Below are positions 26,560 through 35,748 of a stretch of 64,000 nucleotides of DNA, piece by piece. A program made the position numbers and the translations under genes. Under the pieces are notes generated by a model. It was not told the DNA's origin. It was given only the letters and a program-made list of their open reading frames with translations, and searched no databases. This stretch comes from Muricoccus nepalensis (GTDB taxonomy: Bacteria; Pseudomonadota; Alphaproteobacteria; Acetobacterales; Acetobacteraceae), in the NCBI RefSeq assembly GCF_006438825.1, contig NZ_RCZP01000002.1:32568-96567 (forward strand). The letters are read 5' to 3'. The first letter of the stretch is position 1. Each line of letters begins with the position of its first letter.

Positions 26560-27795
26560 ATGCCGGACGAGGCCAAGCCCGGGACGCCCCCGCCCGAGGC
26601 GCCGAGGGAGGATCCGCGCCTGCCGCTGACGGGGCTGCGGGTGGTGGAGCTCGGCCACTACATCGCGGCGCCCTTCGCGACCCGGCTGCTGGCCGATCTC
26701 GGCGCCGAGGTGATCAAGGTGGAGCCGCCGGGCGGCGACCCGCACCGCGACTGGGGCGCGCGGGTGAACGGGCACGCCGTGTGGTTCTCCATCCACGGGC
26801 GCAACAAGCTTTCGGTCACGCTCGACCTCAGGACGGCCGAGGGGAAGGAGAAGCTGCGCGCCCTGCTCGCCCGCGCCGACGCGCTGGTGGAGAACCTGCG
26901 GCCGGGCGCGATCGAGCGGATGGGGCTCGGCCCCGAAGCGCTGCACGCGATGAACCCGCGCCTCGTCATCGCGCGGGTCTCGGGCTACGGGCAGGACGGG
27001 CCCTACCGCGACAAGCCGGCCTTCGGCGCCATCGGCGAGGCGATGGGCGGCCTGCGCCACTTGACCGCCAATCCCGGCCAGGCGGACCTGCCGCCGCCCC
27101 GCTGCGGCGTCTCGATCAGCGACGACCTCGCGGGCATGTACGCGGCGATGGCGCTCGTCTCCGCCTGCTGGGGGCGGGACCGGAGCCCGGAGGGGAAGGG
27201 GACGGTGATCGACCTCGACCTCGTCTCCTCCGTCTTCTCGCTGATGGAGGGGATGCTGCCGGAATACGGGCTGCTCGGCCGCGTGCGACAGCCGATGGGG
27301 GCGGCCCTGCCGAGCGCGGCGCCGACGAACACCTATCCCTGCGCGGACGGGAAGTGGCTGGCGGTCGCGGGCAACTCCGACCCTATCTTCCGCCGGCTGA
27401 TGACGCGGATCGGGCGCGAGGACTTGGCCGACGACCCGCGCATGGCCGGCAACTCCGGGCGCTGCGCCAACGCGGCCGAGCTGGACGAGGCGATCGCGGC
27501 CTGGACGCGCACCCTGCCGGCCAAGGAGGCGCAGGACGCGCTGGAGGCGGTGGAGGTGCCGTGCTCGCGCCTCTTCGACATGAAGGACTGCGTCGAGGAC
27601 CCGCACTTCCAGGCGCGCGACATGCTGCTGCCGGTGGAGGACCCGCTGATCGGCGCCACGGTGCCGCACCCGGCCGCGCCCTTCCGCTTCCAGGGCATCG
27701 CGCCGCGCGACATGGTGCGCTGGCCCGGCCCCGCGGTCGGCGCGCACAACGAGCACGTCTTCGAATCGCTGCTGAAGCAGGAGGCCAAGCCATGA
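26560..27795 (+). CDS. CaiB/BaiF-family (type III) CoA transferase
   Basis: 411 aa. LTGLRVVELGHYIAAPFATRLLADLGAEVIKVE is the family N-terminus in reduced form; ENLRPGAIERMGLG and SGYGQDGPYRDKPAF follow. SDDLAGMYAA contains the Asp expected to form the acyl-CoA anhydride. The ATG has AGGGAGA about 7 bases upstream. It overlaps the following HMG-CoA-lyase-like gene by ATGA. The pair could activate a dicarboxylate or hydroxy acid as its CoA ester and cleave it. The exact substrate is unknown. Confidence 0.88.
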   Translation: MPDEAKPGTPPPEAPREDPRLPLTGLRVVELGHYIAAPFATRLLADLGAEVIKVEPPGGDPHRDWGARVNGHAVWFSIHGRNKLSVTLDLRTAEGKEKLRALLARADALVENLRPGAIERMGLGPEALHAMNPRLVIARVSGYGQDGPYRDKPAFGAIGEAMGGLRHLTANPGQADLPPPRCGVSISDDLAGMYAAMALVSACWGRDRSPEGKGTVIDLDLVSSVFSLMEGMLPEYGLLGRVRQPMGAALPSAAPTNTYPCADGKWLAVAGNSDPIFRRLMTRIGREDLADDPRMAGNSGRCANAAELDEAIAAWTRTLPAKEAQDALEAVEVPCSRLFDMKDCVEDPHFQARDMLLPVEDPLIGATVPHPAAPFRFQGIAPRDMVRWPGPAVGAHNEHVFESLLKQEAKP

Positions 27796-28697
27796 CCAAC
27801 CCGCGCGCCATCATCAGCGACGTCGCCCCGCGCGACGGGCTGCAGTCCATCGGGCCCTTCGTGCCGACGGCGACGAAGATCGCCCTCGTGCGCGCGATCT
27901 ATGACGCCGGCATCCGGCGGATGGAGATCGGCTCCTTCGTCTCGCCCAAGGCCGTGCCGCAGATGGCCGACACGGCGGAGGTGCTGCGCGCGGCGCTCGC
28001 GATGCCCGGCCTCGAGTGCACGGTGCTGGTGCCCAACCGGCGCGGCTTCGACCTGGCGGCGGCCTCGGGCGCGCAGCGGCTCGGCCTCTTCATGTCGGTG
28101 ACGGAGAGCCACAACAAGGCGAACCTGAACCGCACGCGCGAGGAATCCTTCGCCGACCTCGCGGCCATCGTGCGCGATGCCAAGGCCGCCGGGCTGGAGC
28201 TTCGCTTCAACCTCTCCACCGTCTTCCATTGCCCCTTCGAGGGCGTGGTGCCCGACGGCGAGGCGCTGGACTGGATCGAGCGCGTGGTCGCGCTGGACCC
28301 CGCCATGGAGGTCGCGCTGGCCGACACCACCGGCAACGCGGCCCCCGACCAGGTGCGGCGGATTTTCGAGCGCGCGCACCGCTCCTGGGGCCTGCGCTTC
28401 GCCTTCCACGGGCACGACACCTACGGGATGGGGGTGGCCAACGTCTCCGCGGCCTGGGCGGCGGGGGTGCGGATCTTCGATTCCGCGGCGGGCGGGCTGG
28501 GCGGCTGCCCCTTCGCGCCGGGCGCCACGGGCAACGTCGCGACCGAGGACGTGGCCTGGCTGTTCCGCCGCATGGGGGTGGAGACGGGCGTCGACTGGAA
28601 CCGGCTGCTGGCGGCCGCCGACCTTGCCGCGCAGATCCCGGGCGGCACGCCGGGCGGGCGGCTTCGCGGCGTGCCCTCGGTGCGCCAGGCGGCCTGA
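27792..28697 (+). CDS. Hydroxymethylglutaryl-CoA lyase family protein
   Basis: 301 aa TIM-barrel lyase. The metal and catalytic residues sit in APRDGLQ (residues 12-18), in FHGHDTYGMGVAN, and in the Cys signature GGLGGCPFAPGATGN. Length matches MvaB/YngG proteins. It would cleave HMG-CoA or a related 3-hydroxy-3-methyl acyl-CoA to acetyl-CoA plus a keto acid. It is translationally coupled to the CoA transferase before it. The same pairing occurs in catabolic operons where the true substrate is not HMG-CoA, so only the family is assigned. Confidence 0.88.
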   Translation: MTNPRAIISDVAPRDGLQSIGPFVPTATKIALVRAIYDAGIRRMEIGSFVSPKAVPQMADTAEVLRAALAMPGLECTVLVPNRRGFDLAAASGAQRLGLFMSVTESHNKANLNRTREESFADLAAIVRDAKAAGLELRFNLSTVFHCPFEGVVPDGEALDWIERVVALDPAMEVALADTTGNAAPDQVRRIFERAHRSWGLRFAFHGHDTYGMGVANVSAAWAAGVRIFDSAAGGLGGCPFAPGATGNVATEDVAWLFRRMGVETGVDWNRLLAAADLAAQIPGGTPGGRLRGVPSVRQAA

Positions 28698-28813
28698 GGC
28701 GCGCCGCCCGGGCCTGGACGGACGGGCGCGGAACGACGGGCGCGCGCCCTGCCCGGGGCGGCGGGGACGCCGCATAATGCGGGCCCTCGCCCCACCCAAG
28801 GAACCGCCCCGGC

Positions 28814-30148
28814 ATGTCGTTCTTCCCCCGCTGGCCGCTCGCCCGCGGCGCCACCGTCCAGCCCGACGAGCGCCTGCCCTGGGGGACCACCGGCCTGCTC
28901 GGCGTGCAGCACTTGGTGGCCATGTCCGGCTCGACCATCCTCGGGCCGCTGCTGATGGGCTTCGACCCGAACCTCGCCATCCTGTTCTCGGGCATCGGCA
29001 CGTTGATCTTCTTCGTGCTCGTCGGCGGGCGGGTGCCGAGCTACCTCGGCTCCTCCTTCTCCTTCATCGCGGTCGTCATCGCGGTGACGGGCTACGCGGG
29101 CACGGGGCCGAACCCCGACATCGGGCCGGCGCTGGGCGGCATCATCGCGGCGGGGGCGCTCTACGCCGCCATCGGGGGGCTCGTCATGGTCACGGGCTCG
29201 GGCTGGGTGGAGCGGCTGATGCCGCCGGCGGTCACCGGCGCGGTGGGGGCGGCGATCGGGCTCAACCTCGCGCCCGTGGCGGTGAAGGGGATCGAGGGGA
29301 GCGGGGCGCATGTCCTGGTGGCGCTCGGGACGCTGGTGGCGACGGCGCTGATCGCGGTCTACGCGCCGCTCGCGCTCCGCCGCGTCTCCATCCTGGCGGG
29401 GATCGCCGCCGGCTACGCGCTCTACCTTCTCGTCGGCAACGTCATGGGGCTGCTGCCGCCGGTCTCCTTCGCGGAGCTCTCGGCCGCGCCCTGGTTCGGC
29501 CTGCCCGCCTTCCGCGCGCCGCGCTTCGGGGCGGGGGCCATGGCGCTGGTCGCGCCCGTGGCCTTCATCCTCGTCGCGGAGAACCTCGGGCACATCAAGG
29601 CGATCGGTGCGATGACCGGGCGCAACCTCGACCCCTATATCGGCCGCGGCTTCCTCGGCGACGGCATCGCCACCATGGTCTCGGGCTTCGGCGGGGGCAC
29701 GGGGGTGACGACCTATGTCGAGAACATGGGGGTCATGGCCGTGACCCGCGTCTTCTCGACGCTTCTCTTCATCGTGGCGGCGGTGGCGGCGATCGCCCTC
29801 GGCTTCTCGCCGAAGTTCGGGGCGCTCTTGCGGACCATCCCGGGGCCCGTGCTCGGCGGGCTTGCGGTCATCGTCTTCGGGCTGATCGCGGCGGCCATGA
29901 TCCGGCTCTGGGTCGACAACCGCGTGGACTTCTCCGACCCGCGCAACCTGCTGACGGTCGGCACCGCGCTCGTGCTCGGCTCGGGCAACTTCACGGTGAC
30001 GGTCGGCGGTTTCTCGGTCGCGGGGATCGGCACGGCGACGATCGCGGCGATCGGGCTCTACCAGCTTCTTGGCCTCGGGCGGCGGGAGCCGGTGGGGGTG
30101 GCGCACGGGATGCCCGGCGCGGAGGCCGAGGCCGGCCCGCCGCGGTGA
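28814..30148 (+). CDS. NCS2-family nucleobase permease (uracil/xanthine type)
   Basis: 444 aa with about 12-14 hydrophobic segments. WGTTGLLGVQHLVAMSGSTILGP at the N-terminus, AENLGHIKAIG and GFGGGTGVTTYVENMG are hallmarks of UraA/RutG-like uracil permeases; the last contains the substrate-binding region. It is followed after 70 bases by a carbamoylase of the nitrilase family. That suggests uptake of a pyrimidine or hydantoin whose ring-opened product the neighbour hydrolyses. The specificity is inference. Confidence 0.85.
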   Translation: MSFFPRWPLARGATVQPDERLPWGTTGLLGVQHLVAMSGSTILGPLLMGFDPNLAILFSGIGTLIFFVLVGGRVPSYLGSSFSFIAVVIAVTGYAGTGPNPDIGPALGGIIAAGALYAAIGGLVMVTGSGWVERLMPPAVTGAVGAAIGLNLAPVAVKGIEGSGAHVLVALGTLVATALIAVYAPLALRRVSILAGIAAGYALYLLVGNVMGLLPPVSFAELSAAPWFGLPAFRAPRFGAGAMALVAPVAFILVAENLGHIKAIGAMTGRNLDPYIGRGFLGDGIATMVSGFGGGTGVTTYVENMGVMAVTRVFSTLLFIVAAVAAIALGFSPKFGALLRTIPGPVLGGLAVIVFGLIAAAMIRLWVDNRVDFSDPRNLLTVGTALVLGSGNFTVTVGGFSVAGIGTATIAAIGLYQLLGLGRREPVGVAHGMPGAEAEAGPPR

Positions 30149-30218
30149 CCCCCGGTTGCCGCGGCGGCCCCCGGCGCGGCATGAAGCACTCCCCGACCCT
30201 GCGCAGGATACTCCCGCC

Positions 30219-31157
30219 ATGACCCGCATCCTCCGCCTCGCCGCCGCCCAGATGGGGCCGAACCAGCGCGCCGACGCGCGGGAGGCGATCCTCGCCCGCA
30301 TGATCGCCCTCCTCGAGGACGCGGCGGCGCGGGGGGCGCGCCTCGTCGTCTTCCCGGAACTGGCCTTCACCACCTTCTTCCCGCGCTGGCTGCTCGAGGG
30401 GGCGGAGCTGGACGCCTACTACGAGGAGGCGATGCCCAACCCCCGGGTGCAGCCCCTGTTCGACCGGGCGCGGGCGCTGGGGGTGGGCTTCTACGTCGGC
30501 TACGCGGAGCGCACGCCGGAGGGCCAGCGCTTCAACTCGGCCATCACCACGGCCCCGGACGGGACGATCCTCGCCAAGTACCGCAAGGTGCACCTTCCCG
30601 GCTCCGTCGAGCCGCGGGCGGGGGACCGCTTCCAGCAGCTCGAGAAGCGCTACTTCGAGTACGGCGACCTCGGCTTCCCGGCCTTCCGGGGCGCGGCCGA
30701 ATGGGGGGCGCCGGTGATGGGGATGCTCGTCTGCAACGACCGGCGCTGGCCGGAGGCCTGGCGGGTCTACGCGCTGCAGGGGGTGGAGCTGATGGTCATG
30801 GGCTACAACTCCGCGGCCTACGACCCCAACGGCGGCAGCACGGAGAACGAGGAGATCCGGAGCTTCCACTCCACCCTCGCCGCGCAGTCCAACGCCTACA
30901 TGAACGCGACCTGGGCGGTGAGCGTGGCCAAGGCGGGGAACGAGGACGGGTCGGGCCTCATCGGCGGCTCGGTCATCGTGGACCCCAACGGGGTGATCGT
31001 GGCCCAGGCCCGGACGCTTGGCGACGAGGTGCTGGTGGCGGACATCGACCTCGACCTCTGCCGCCAGGGGAAGGAGAAGATGTTTAACTTCGCAGCCCAC
31101 CGGCGGCCGGAGCACTACCGGCGGATCGTGGAACAGGTAGGAGCCGAACCGCCGTAG
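30219..31157 (+). CDS. Nitrilase-family N-carbamoyl amino acid amidohydrolase
   Basis: 312 aa carbon-nitrogen hydrolase. The Glu-Lys-Cys triad is visible: Glu47 (VVFPELAF), Lys123 (KYRKVHLPG) and Cys172 (MLVCNDRRWPE). Length and the NDRRWPE context match N-carbamoyl-D-amino acid hydrolases (DCase), which release CO2 and ammonia from N-carbamoyl amino acids. The ATG at 30219 precedes the first strand of the fold. The permease upstream supports a role in pyrimidine or hydantoin nitrogen salvage. N-carbamoyl-beta-alanine as substrate is an alternative. Confidence 0.87.
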   Translation: MTRILRLAAAQMGPNQRADAREAILARMIALLEDAAARGARLVVFPELAFTTFFPRWLLEGAELDAYYEEAMPNPRVQPLFDRARALGVGFYVGYAERTPEGQRFNSAITTAPDGTILAKYRKVHLPGSVEPRAGDRFQQLEKRYFEYGDLGFPAFRGAAEWGAPVMGMLVCNDRRWPEAWRVYALQGVELMVMGYNSAAYDPNGGSTENEEIRSFHSTLAAQSNAYMNATWAVSVAKAGNEDGSGLIGGSVIVDPNGVIVAQARTLGDEVLVADIDLDLCRQGKEKMFNFAAHRRPEHYRRIVEQVGAEPP

Positions 31158-31170
31158 TAACGAATCGCTC

Positions 31171-31212
31171 GGCCAAGGAATCCTCTTTGGCGGGGCTTGG
31201 TTCTTCTTGGCC
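31171..31212. terminator. Inverted repeat between convergent genes, possible bidirectional terminator
   Basis: GGCCAAG (31171-31177) and CTTGGCC (31206-31212) are inverted copies in the 59-base gap between the ends of the carbamoylase gene and nth. A smaller CCAAGG/CTTTGG element is nested inside. There is no T run, so termination is only suggested by position. Confidence 0.3.
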
Positions 31213-31216
31213 GGGC

Positions 31217-31960
31217 TCAGCCCGCGCTCGGCCCGGCCACCTTGTCCGGGTAGTTGCAGAACTCCCGCGCGACGCAGTGCCAGCATTCCGGGCGGCGCGC
31301 CTTGCAGACGTAGCGGCCGTGCAGGATCAGCCAGTGGTGGGCGTCGCGCAGCAGGGCCGGCGGGCAGCGCTTGACCAGCCCGTCCTCCACCGCCCGCGGC
31401 GTGTCGCCGGGCGCCAGGCCGGTGCGGTTGCCGAGGCGGAAGATGTGGGTGTCCACGGCCATGGCGTCCTCGCCGAAGGCGACGTTGAGGACGACGTTCG
31501 CGGTCTTGCGGCCGACCCCTGGCAGGGCCTCCAGCGCCGCGCGCTCCCGCGGGACCTGGCCGCCGTGCCGCTCGATCAGCAGGGCCGAGAGGGCGGCGAC
31601 GTTCTTCGCCTTGCCCTGCCATAGGCCGATCCGCCGGATGTGGCGGGCGATCCCCTCGGGGCCGAGGGCGACCATGGCGGCGGGGTCCGGCGCCTCCGCG
31701 AAGAGGGTGGCGGTCGCCTTGTTCACGGCGATGTCGGTCGTCTGGGCCGAGAGGACGACGGCCACGAGGAGGGTGAAGGGATCCTGGTAGAGGAGCTCCG
31801 GCTCCGGCTCCGGGTTGGAGGCGGCGAGCGCCCGGATGAAGCCCTCCGCCTGCGCCGCGGCCATGCGGCGGGCGCGGCGCGGCTTGGTCGCGGTGCCGTG
31901 CAGGGGACGGGCGGGCTTGCGGGGGGCGGTCGAGGGGGCGCGGCTCACGCGATCGTCCAT
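31217..31960 (-). CDS. nth: Endonuclease III
   Basis: 247 aa base-excision DNA glycosylase/AP lyase for oxidised pyrimidines. VVLSAQTTD, the helix-hairpin-helix with catalytic Lys (LPGVGRKTANVVL) and catalytic Asp (AVDTHIFR) are present. The 4Fe-4S ligands are C-x6-C-x2-C-x5-C at the C-terminus (CKARRPECWHCVAREFC). The N-terminus has a basic extension of about 30 residues. AAGAGG lies before the ATG. It is divergent from a DUF2244 gene 54 bases away. Confidence 0.95.
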   Translation of the reverse strand: MDDRVSRAPSTAPRKPARPLHGTATKPRRARRMAAAQAEGFIRALAASNPEPEPELLYQDPFTLLVAVVLSAQTTDIAVNKATATLFAEAPDPAAMVALGPEGIARHIRRIGLWQGKAKNVAALSALLIERHGGQVPRERAALEALPGVGRKTANVVLNVAFGEDAMAVDTHIFRLGNRTGLAPGDTPRAVEDGLVKRCPPALLRDAHHWLILHGRYVCKARRPECWHCVAREFCNYPDKVAGPSAG

Positions 31961-32014
31961 AGCGCGGAACCTCTTGGGGGAGGAAATCCGCGGGAAGGCG
32001 ACTATGTTGCGGGC

Positions 32015-32533
32015 ATGACACCGAGCCCGGACGCTCCCCTCTTCGAGGCGATGACCGTTCCCCACCAGTCCGGCACGCCCGCGGGGTTGCGGGTGATCGC
32101 GGCGCTGGTGCTGATCGTGTCGGGAGGGCTGACGGCGCTGTTCTGGTCCCTCGGCGCCTGGCCCGTCGCGGGCTTCATGGGGGGCGAGGTCGTGCTCGTG
32201 ATCGGGATGCTTCGGACGCACCGGCGCTGGTCGTCCCGGATCGCGGAGCGGATCACCCTCGCGGACGGGCGGTTGCGGGTGGACCGGACGGACCGGCGCG
32301 GCCGGCGCCGCGCGGTGGAGTTCGACGCTTACTGGACGCGGGTGGCGCTGACGCCCCGGCCCGGGCGGATCAGCGAGCTTCGGCTCGCCGCGCGGGGGCG
32401 CTCGACCGAGATCGGGCACTTCCTGCACGAGCCGGAGAAGGAGAGCCTCGCCGAGGCGCTGGCCCAGGCGCTGCGGCGCTACCGGGAGCCGGTCTTCGAC
32501 AACCCGCAGACGCGCGACGGCCTGCCGGGCTGA
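32015..32533 (+). CDS. DUF2244 family membrane protein
   Basis: 172 aa. Two adjacent hydrophobic segments (about 27-44 and 48-66) are followed by a basic cytoplasmic-type domain with RVDRTDRRGRRR and FDAYWTRV. This matches the DUF2244 family of small integral membrane proteins, whose function is unknown. The position next to nth is typical in alphaproteobacteria. GGGAAGG upstream serves the ATG at 32015. Confidence 0.8.
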   Translation: MTPSPDAPLFEAMTVPHQSGTPAGLRVIAALVLIVSGGLTALFWSLGAWPVAGFMGGEVVLVIGMLRTHRRWSSRIAERITLADGRLRVDRTDRRGRRRAVEFDAYWTRVALTPRPGRISELRLAARGRSTEIGHFLHEPEKESLAEALAQALRRYREPVFDNPQTRDGLPG

Positions 32534-32554
32534 GGAGGCGGCCGTCGCCCGGCG

Positions 32555-33010
32555 CTACTCCGTGGGGGCGAGGCTCTTGATGAGCTCGAAGACGCGCTTG
32601 CGGACGCTCGGCTCGGTGATGCGGTAGTAGGCGCGCACGAGCTCGAGGGTCTCCCGCTTGTTCATGGTGTCGTCCTCGAACCCTTCCTGGGTCTCGGCGA
32701 AGCCCGCGAGGCGGGAGCGGAAGCCGGCGGTCACGCCGCTCATGCTGTCGGGCATGTCGTCGAAGAAGAAGCCGATCGGCACGTCGAGGACGCGGCCGAG
32801 GTCGAAGAGACGGCTCGCCCCGATGCGGTTCACGCCGCGCTCGTACTTCTGGACCTGCTGGAAGGTTAGGCCGAGCGCCTCCCCGAGCTTCTCCTGGCTC
32901 ATGCCCAGGAGCGTGCGCCGCAGCCGGACGCGGCTGCCGACATGCACGTCGATCGGGCTGGGACGGTGCTCGGGCTTCTCGACCCGATCAAGCGACTCCT
33001 CACCAGCCAT
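32555..33010 (-). CDS. XRE-family transcriptional regulator
   Basis: 151 aa. A Cro/C1-type helix-turn-helix lies at about residues 22-80 (VHVGSRVRLRRTLLGMSQEKLGEALGLT...QQVQKYERG), followed by a C-terminal extension of about 65 residues rich in charged residues. This small regulator is conserved beside lnt in many alphaproteobacteria. The ATG at 33010 with GGAG upstream is preferred over one at 33076 that adds an unconserved stretch. A strong -35 element lies in the AT-richer upstream region. Confidence 0.85.
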   Translation of the reverse strand: MAGEESLDRVEKPEHRPSPIDVHVGSRVRLRRTLLGMSQEKLGEALGLTFQQVQKYERGVNRIGASRLFDLGRVLDVPIGFFFDDMPDSMSGVTAGFRSRLAGFAETQEGFEDDTMNKRETLELVRAYYRITEPSVRKRVFELIKSLAPTE

Positions 33011-33120
33011 ACGCGCCACTCCTTCATTCGACGGGACCAGGGGGCGGCGCACGTCTTGCACACCATGACCAGCCACGGCACGACCACGGCCGTCATAGAA
33101 CCCTGCAATGTTCGAAACGA

Positions 33121-33149
33121 GTCTTGAACAGATCCTAACGAATTGTCAA
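33121..33149 (-). promoter_or_regulatory. Sigma70-type promoter for the XRE regulator
   Basis: On the minus strand TTGACA (33149-33144) is followed after 17 bases by CAAGAC (33126-33121). The -35 is perfect and the -10 poor. The surrounding 33100-33190 is the most AT-rich stretch in this region, as expected for a promoter. It lies about 110 bases before the ATG, leaving a substantial leader. Confidence 0.45.
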
Positions 33150-33194
33150 CTCTTTCGAGAATTCCAATTAATGGGACGGGCCCACCGTATCCAT

Positions 33195-34751
33195 TCAGGT
33201 CCTCACAACGAGCGGACCCACGGATTCGTTGCCGCGCAATCTGGTGCCCCACCACCCCGCCAGTAGGAAAATACCCACCAGAATTGCCGGGATCAGGAGA
33301 CCGGCGCGCGCGAAAGGCGTCGGCGGCTCGGCGCCGGGGAGGGGCGCGAGGGCGAAGCCCGTCCGGCCCAGGCCAAGGCTCGCGAGCTCCCGGCCGCGCG
33401 AATCGAAAGCCGCGGAGATGCCGGTCTGGGCCGCGCGGGCGAGGGGAAGCCCCTCCTCCACCGCCCGCATCCGGGCCGCCGCGAGGTGCTGGTGGGGGCC
33501 GGCCGAGATGCCGAACCAGGCGTCGTTGGTGATGTTCAAGAGCCAGCCCGGACGTTCCGAACCAACAACGTCTCCAGGAAAAATCACTTCGTAACAGATG
33601 AGAGGACCTGCCGGCGGGAGTCCGGGAAGGCGCAACGCGACCGGCCCCGGACCGGCTCCGAAATCAACGCCGCCCCGGATCACGCGGATCGGCAGCAGGC
33701 CGGAGAGGGGCATGTACTCGCCGAAGGGGACGAGGTGCGCCTTGTCGTAGGTCGCGGCGATGGCCCCGTCCGGGCCGAGGGCGACGAGGCTGTTGAAGAG
33801 CTTCGTCGGCCGCCGGTCGGGTCCCCACTCCGCCCGGACGGTGCCCGCCAGGAGGAGGCCGTCGGGGGGGAGGGAGGCGGCGGCCACCCGGCGCGCCTCG
33901 GCGTCGTCGGCGAGGAGGAAGGGGCTCGCCGTCTCCGGCCAGACGATCACCGGACGCGTCCCGGGCCGGTCGCGCCGTGCGGCCTGCACGCCCTCCTCGC
34001 TCAACTCCAGGTAGCGACGAAAGATAGGAATTCGCGTCTCCTCGCGCCACTTGGCCTCCTGGGCCACGTTGCCCTGGACGAGCACCAGGGTGACGGGGAG
34101 GGGGTCGGGGCCGGCCGGGGAGAGGCGGGCGGCGCCGAAGGCGGCCAGGAGGGCGAGCAGCGCCAGCCCGCCCCCCATGGCGCGGCGGCCGAGGAGGGGC
34201 GTCGTGGCCAGGAGGACGGTGAGCAGCGAGAGGCCGTGCGTGCCGATCCAGGCCGCGCCCTGGGCGGAGAGGGCCGAGAAGGCCCAGGCGGTGCCGAGGA
34301 GGTTCCAGGGGAAGCCCGTGAAGGCCCAGCCGCGCACGAACTCCGCCAGCACCCAGCCGCCGGCCAGCACGAGGGCGCGCGGCCAGCCCGGTGCGGCGCG
34401 CCAGGCGAGGACGGCGGGGATGGCCGTGTAGAGGCCCATCCAGAGGGCGAGCAGGGGCACGGCGAGGGGCACGAGCCACCAGAGACGCTCCGCCTCGGTG
34501 AGGATCGAGTAGGTGATCCAGTAGAGGCCAGTGACGTGCATGCCCCATCCGAAGGCCCAGCCGATCGCCGCCGCCCGCTTCCAGCTCCCGGCGCGGCCGA
34601 GCAGCAGCAGGAGGCCGGGGAAGCAGACCAGCAGGACCGGGAGGGCGAAGACCGGCGGCATGGCGAGGGAGGAGAGGGCGCCGAGGCCGAAGGCGACGGC
34701 GAGGGCGCGCCAGCCGGCGCGCGATTCCAGGTAGCCGGCGAAGCGCTGCAA
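33195..34751 (-). CDS. lnt: Apolipoprotein N-acyltransferase
   Basis: 518 aa inner-membrane enzyme that adds the third acyl chain to lipoproteins. Several N-terminal transmembrane segments (about residues 10-190) precede a nitrilase-like periplasmic domain with the triad Glu in VIVWPETAS, Lys in YDKAHLVPFGEY and Cys in LICYEVIFP. A final transmembrane helix lies near the C-terminus. No ATG or GTG fits; TTG at 34751, 10 bases after the corC-like stop and after GAGAGA, gives MQRFAGYLE as N-terminus. The antisense shadow frame to the upstream gene was ignored. Confidence 0.93.
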   Translation of the reverse strand: MQRFAGYLESRAGWRALAVAFGLGALSSLAMPPVFALPVLLVCFPGLLLLLGRAGSWKRAAAIGWAFGWGMHVTGLYWITYSILTEAERLWWLVPLAVPLLALWMGLYTAIPAVLAWRAAPGWPRALVLAGGWVLAEFVRGWAFTGFPWNLLGTAWAFSALSAQGAAWIGTHGLSLLTVLLATTPLLGRRAMGGGLALLALLAAFGAARLSPAGPDPLPVTLVLVQGNVAQEAKWREETRIPIFRRYLELSEEGVQAARRDRPGTRPVIVWPETASPFLLADDAEARRVAAASLPPDGLLLAGTVRAEWGPDRRPTKLFNSLVALGPDGAIAATYDKAHLVPFGEYMPLSGLLPIRVIRGGVDFGAGPGPVALRLPGLPPAGPLICYEVIFPGDVVGSERPGWLLNITNDAWFGISAGPHQHLAAARMRAVEEGLPLARAAQTGISAAFDSRGRELASLGLGRTGFALAPLPGAEPPTPFARAGLLIPAILVGIFLLAGWWGTRLRGNESVGPLVVRT

Positions 34752-34761
34752 GGGGGTCTCT

Positions 34762-35748
34762 CTATTCCGCCGCCTGCGAGGGGGCCTGGGGGGCGGTCGC
34801 GCCGGATTCGATGCCGGCGCCGGGCATCTCGATGGCGGGGGTCGCGGGGGTGGGGCGGCGGACGCGCAGGCGGCGGATCCGGCGGGGGTCGCTGTCCAGC
34901 ACGCGGAACTCGATGCCGGACGAGTGGGAGACGAGTTCGCCGCGGGCGGGGACACGGCCGGCGAGGGTGAAGACGAGGCCGCCGACCGTGTCGATGTCCT
35001 GGTGGCGCTCCTCGCTCGTCAGGACCTCGCCGTAATGCGCCTCGAAGGCCTCGATGGTCATGCGGCCGTCCACGTCGAGGCTGCCGTCGGGCCGCTCCAC
35101 GGCCTGGGGCGGCGCCTCCTCGTCGTGCTCGTCGGAGATGTCGCCGACGATGGTCTCGACGAGGTCCTCGATGGTCACCAGCCCGTCGATGCCGCCGTAC
35201 TCGTCCACGACGAGGGCCATGTGGGTCCGGGCCTCGCGCATCTGCAGCAGCAGGTCCAGGACGGGCACCTGGGGGACGACGAAGAGGAGGGGGCGGAGGG
35301 CGGCCTCGAGGGAGAAGGGACCCTCCCGGCCGACGGCGGCGAAGACGTCCTTGATGTGGACCATGCCGCGGATGTCGTCGAGGTTCTCGCTGTAGACCGG
35401 GAAGCGGCTGTGGCCCTCCCGCTGGATGAGGCGGATCGATTCCTCCAGCGTCAGGTCGCAGGGCATGCCGATGATGTCGGCCCGCGGCAGCATGACGTCG
35501 ACCGCGGTCTTGTTCCGCAGCTTGAGGACGTTGCCGAGGATGACGCGCTCGTTCGCGTCCAGCGCGTCGGCCTCGGGCGCGCGGCCCTCCTCGCCCTCGC
35601 CCTCGACGAGGGCCTCCACCTGGTCGCGCACGCTCTCGGCCTCGCGCCGGCGGAGGAGGCTCTGGAAGCGCCAGAAGATGTTGTTGCGCTGGGCGCGCTC
35701 GTGCGCCCGCTCGGCCGCGCGCTCGGCATGGCCGCTCCGATCGCTCAT
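34762..35748 (-). CDS. CBS-domain hemolysin-related protein, CorC/TlyC type
   Basis: 328 aa. Two CBS domains (about 75-200) with [12 protein letters not shown] and [25 protein letters not shown]-like sequence precede the CorC_HlyC C-terminal domain (about 235-310). CorC proteins take part in Mg2+/Co2+ efflux, and their genes regularly sit between ybeY and lnt. It overlaps ybeY upstream by ATGA. There is no transmembrane domain, so it is cytoplasmic. Confidence 0.9.
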   Translation of the reverse strand: [328 protein letters not shown]

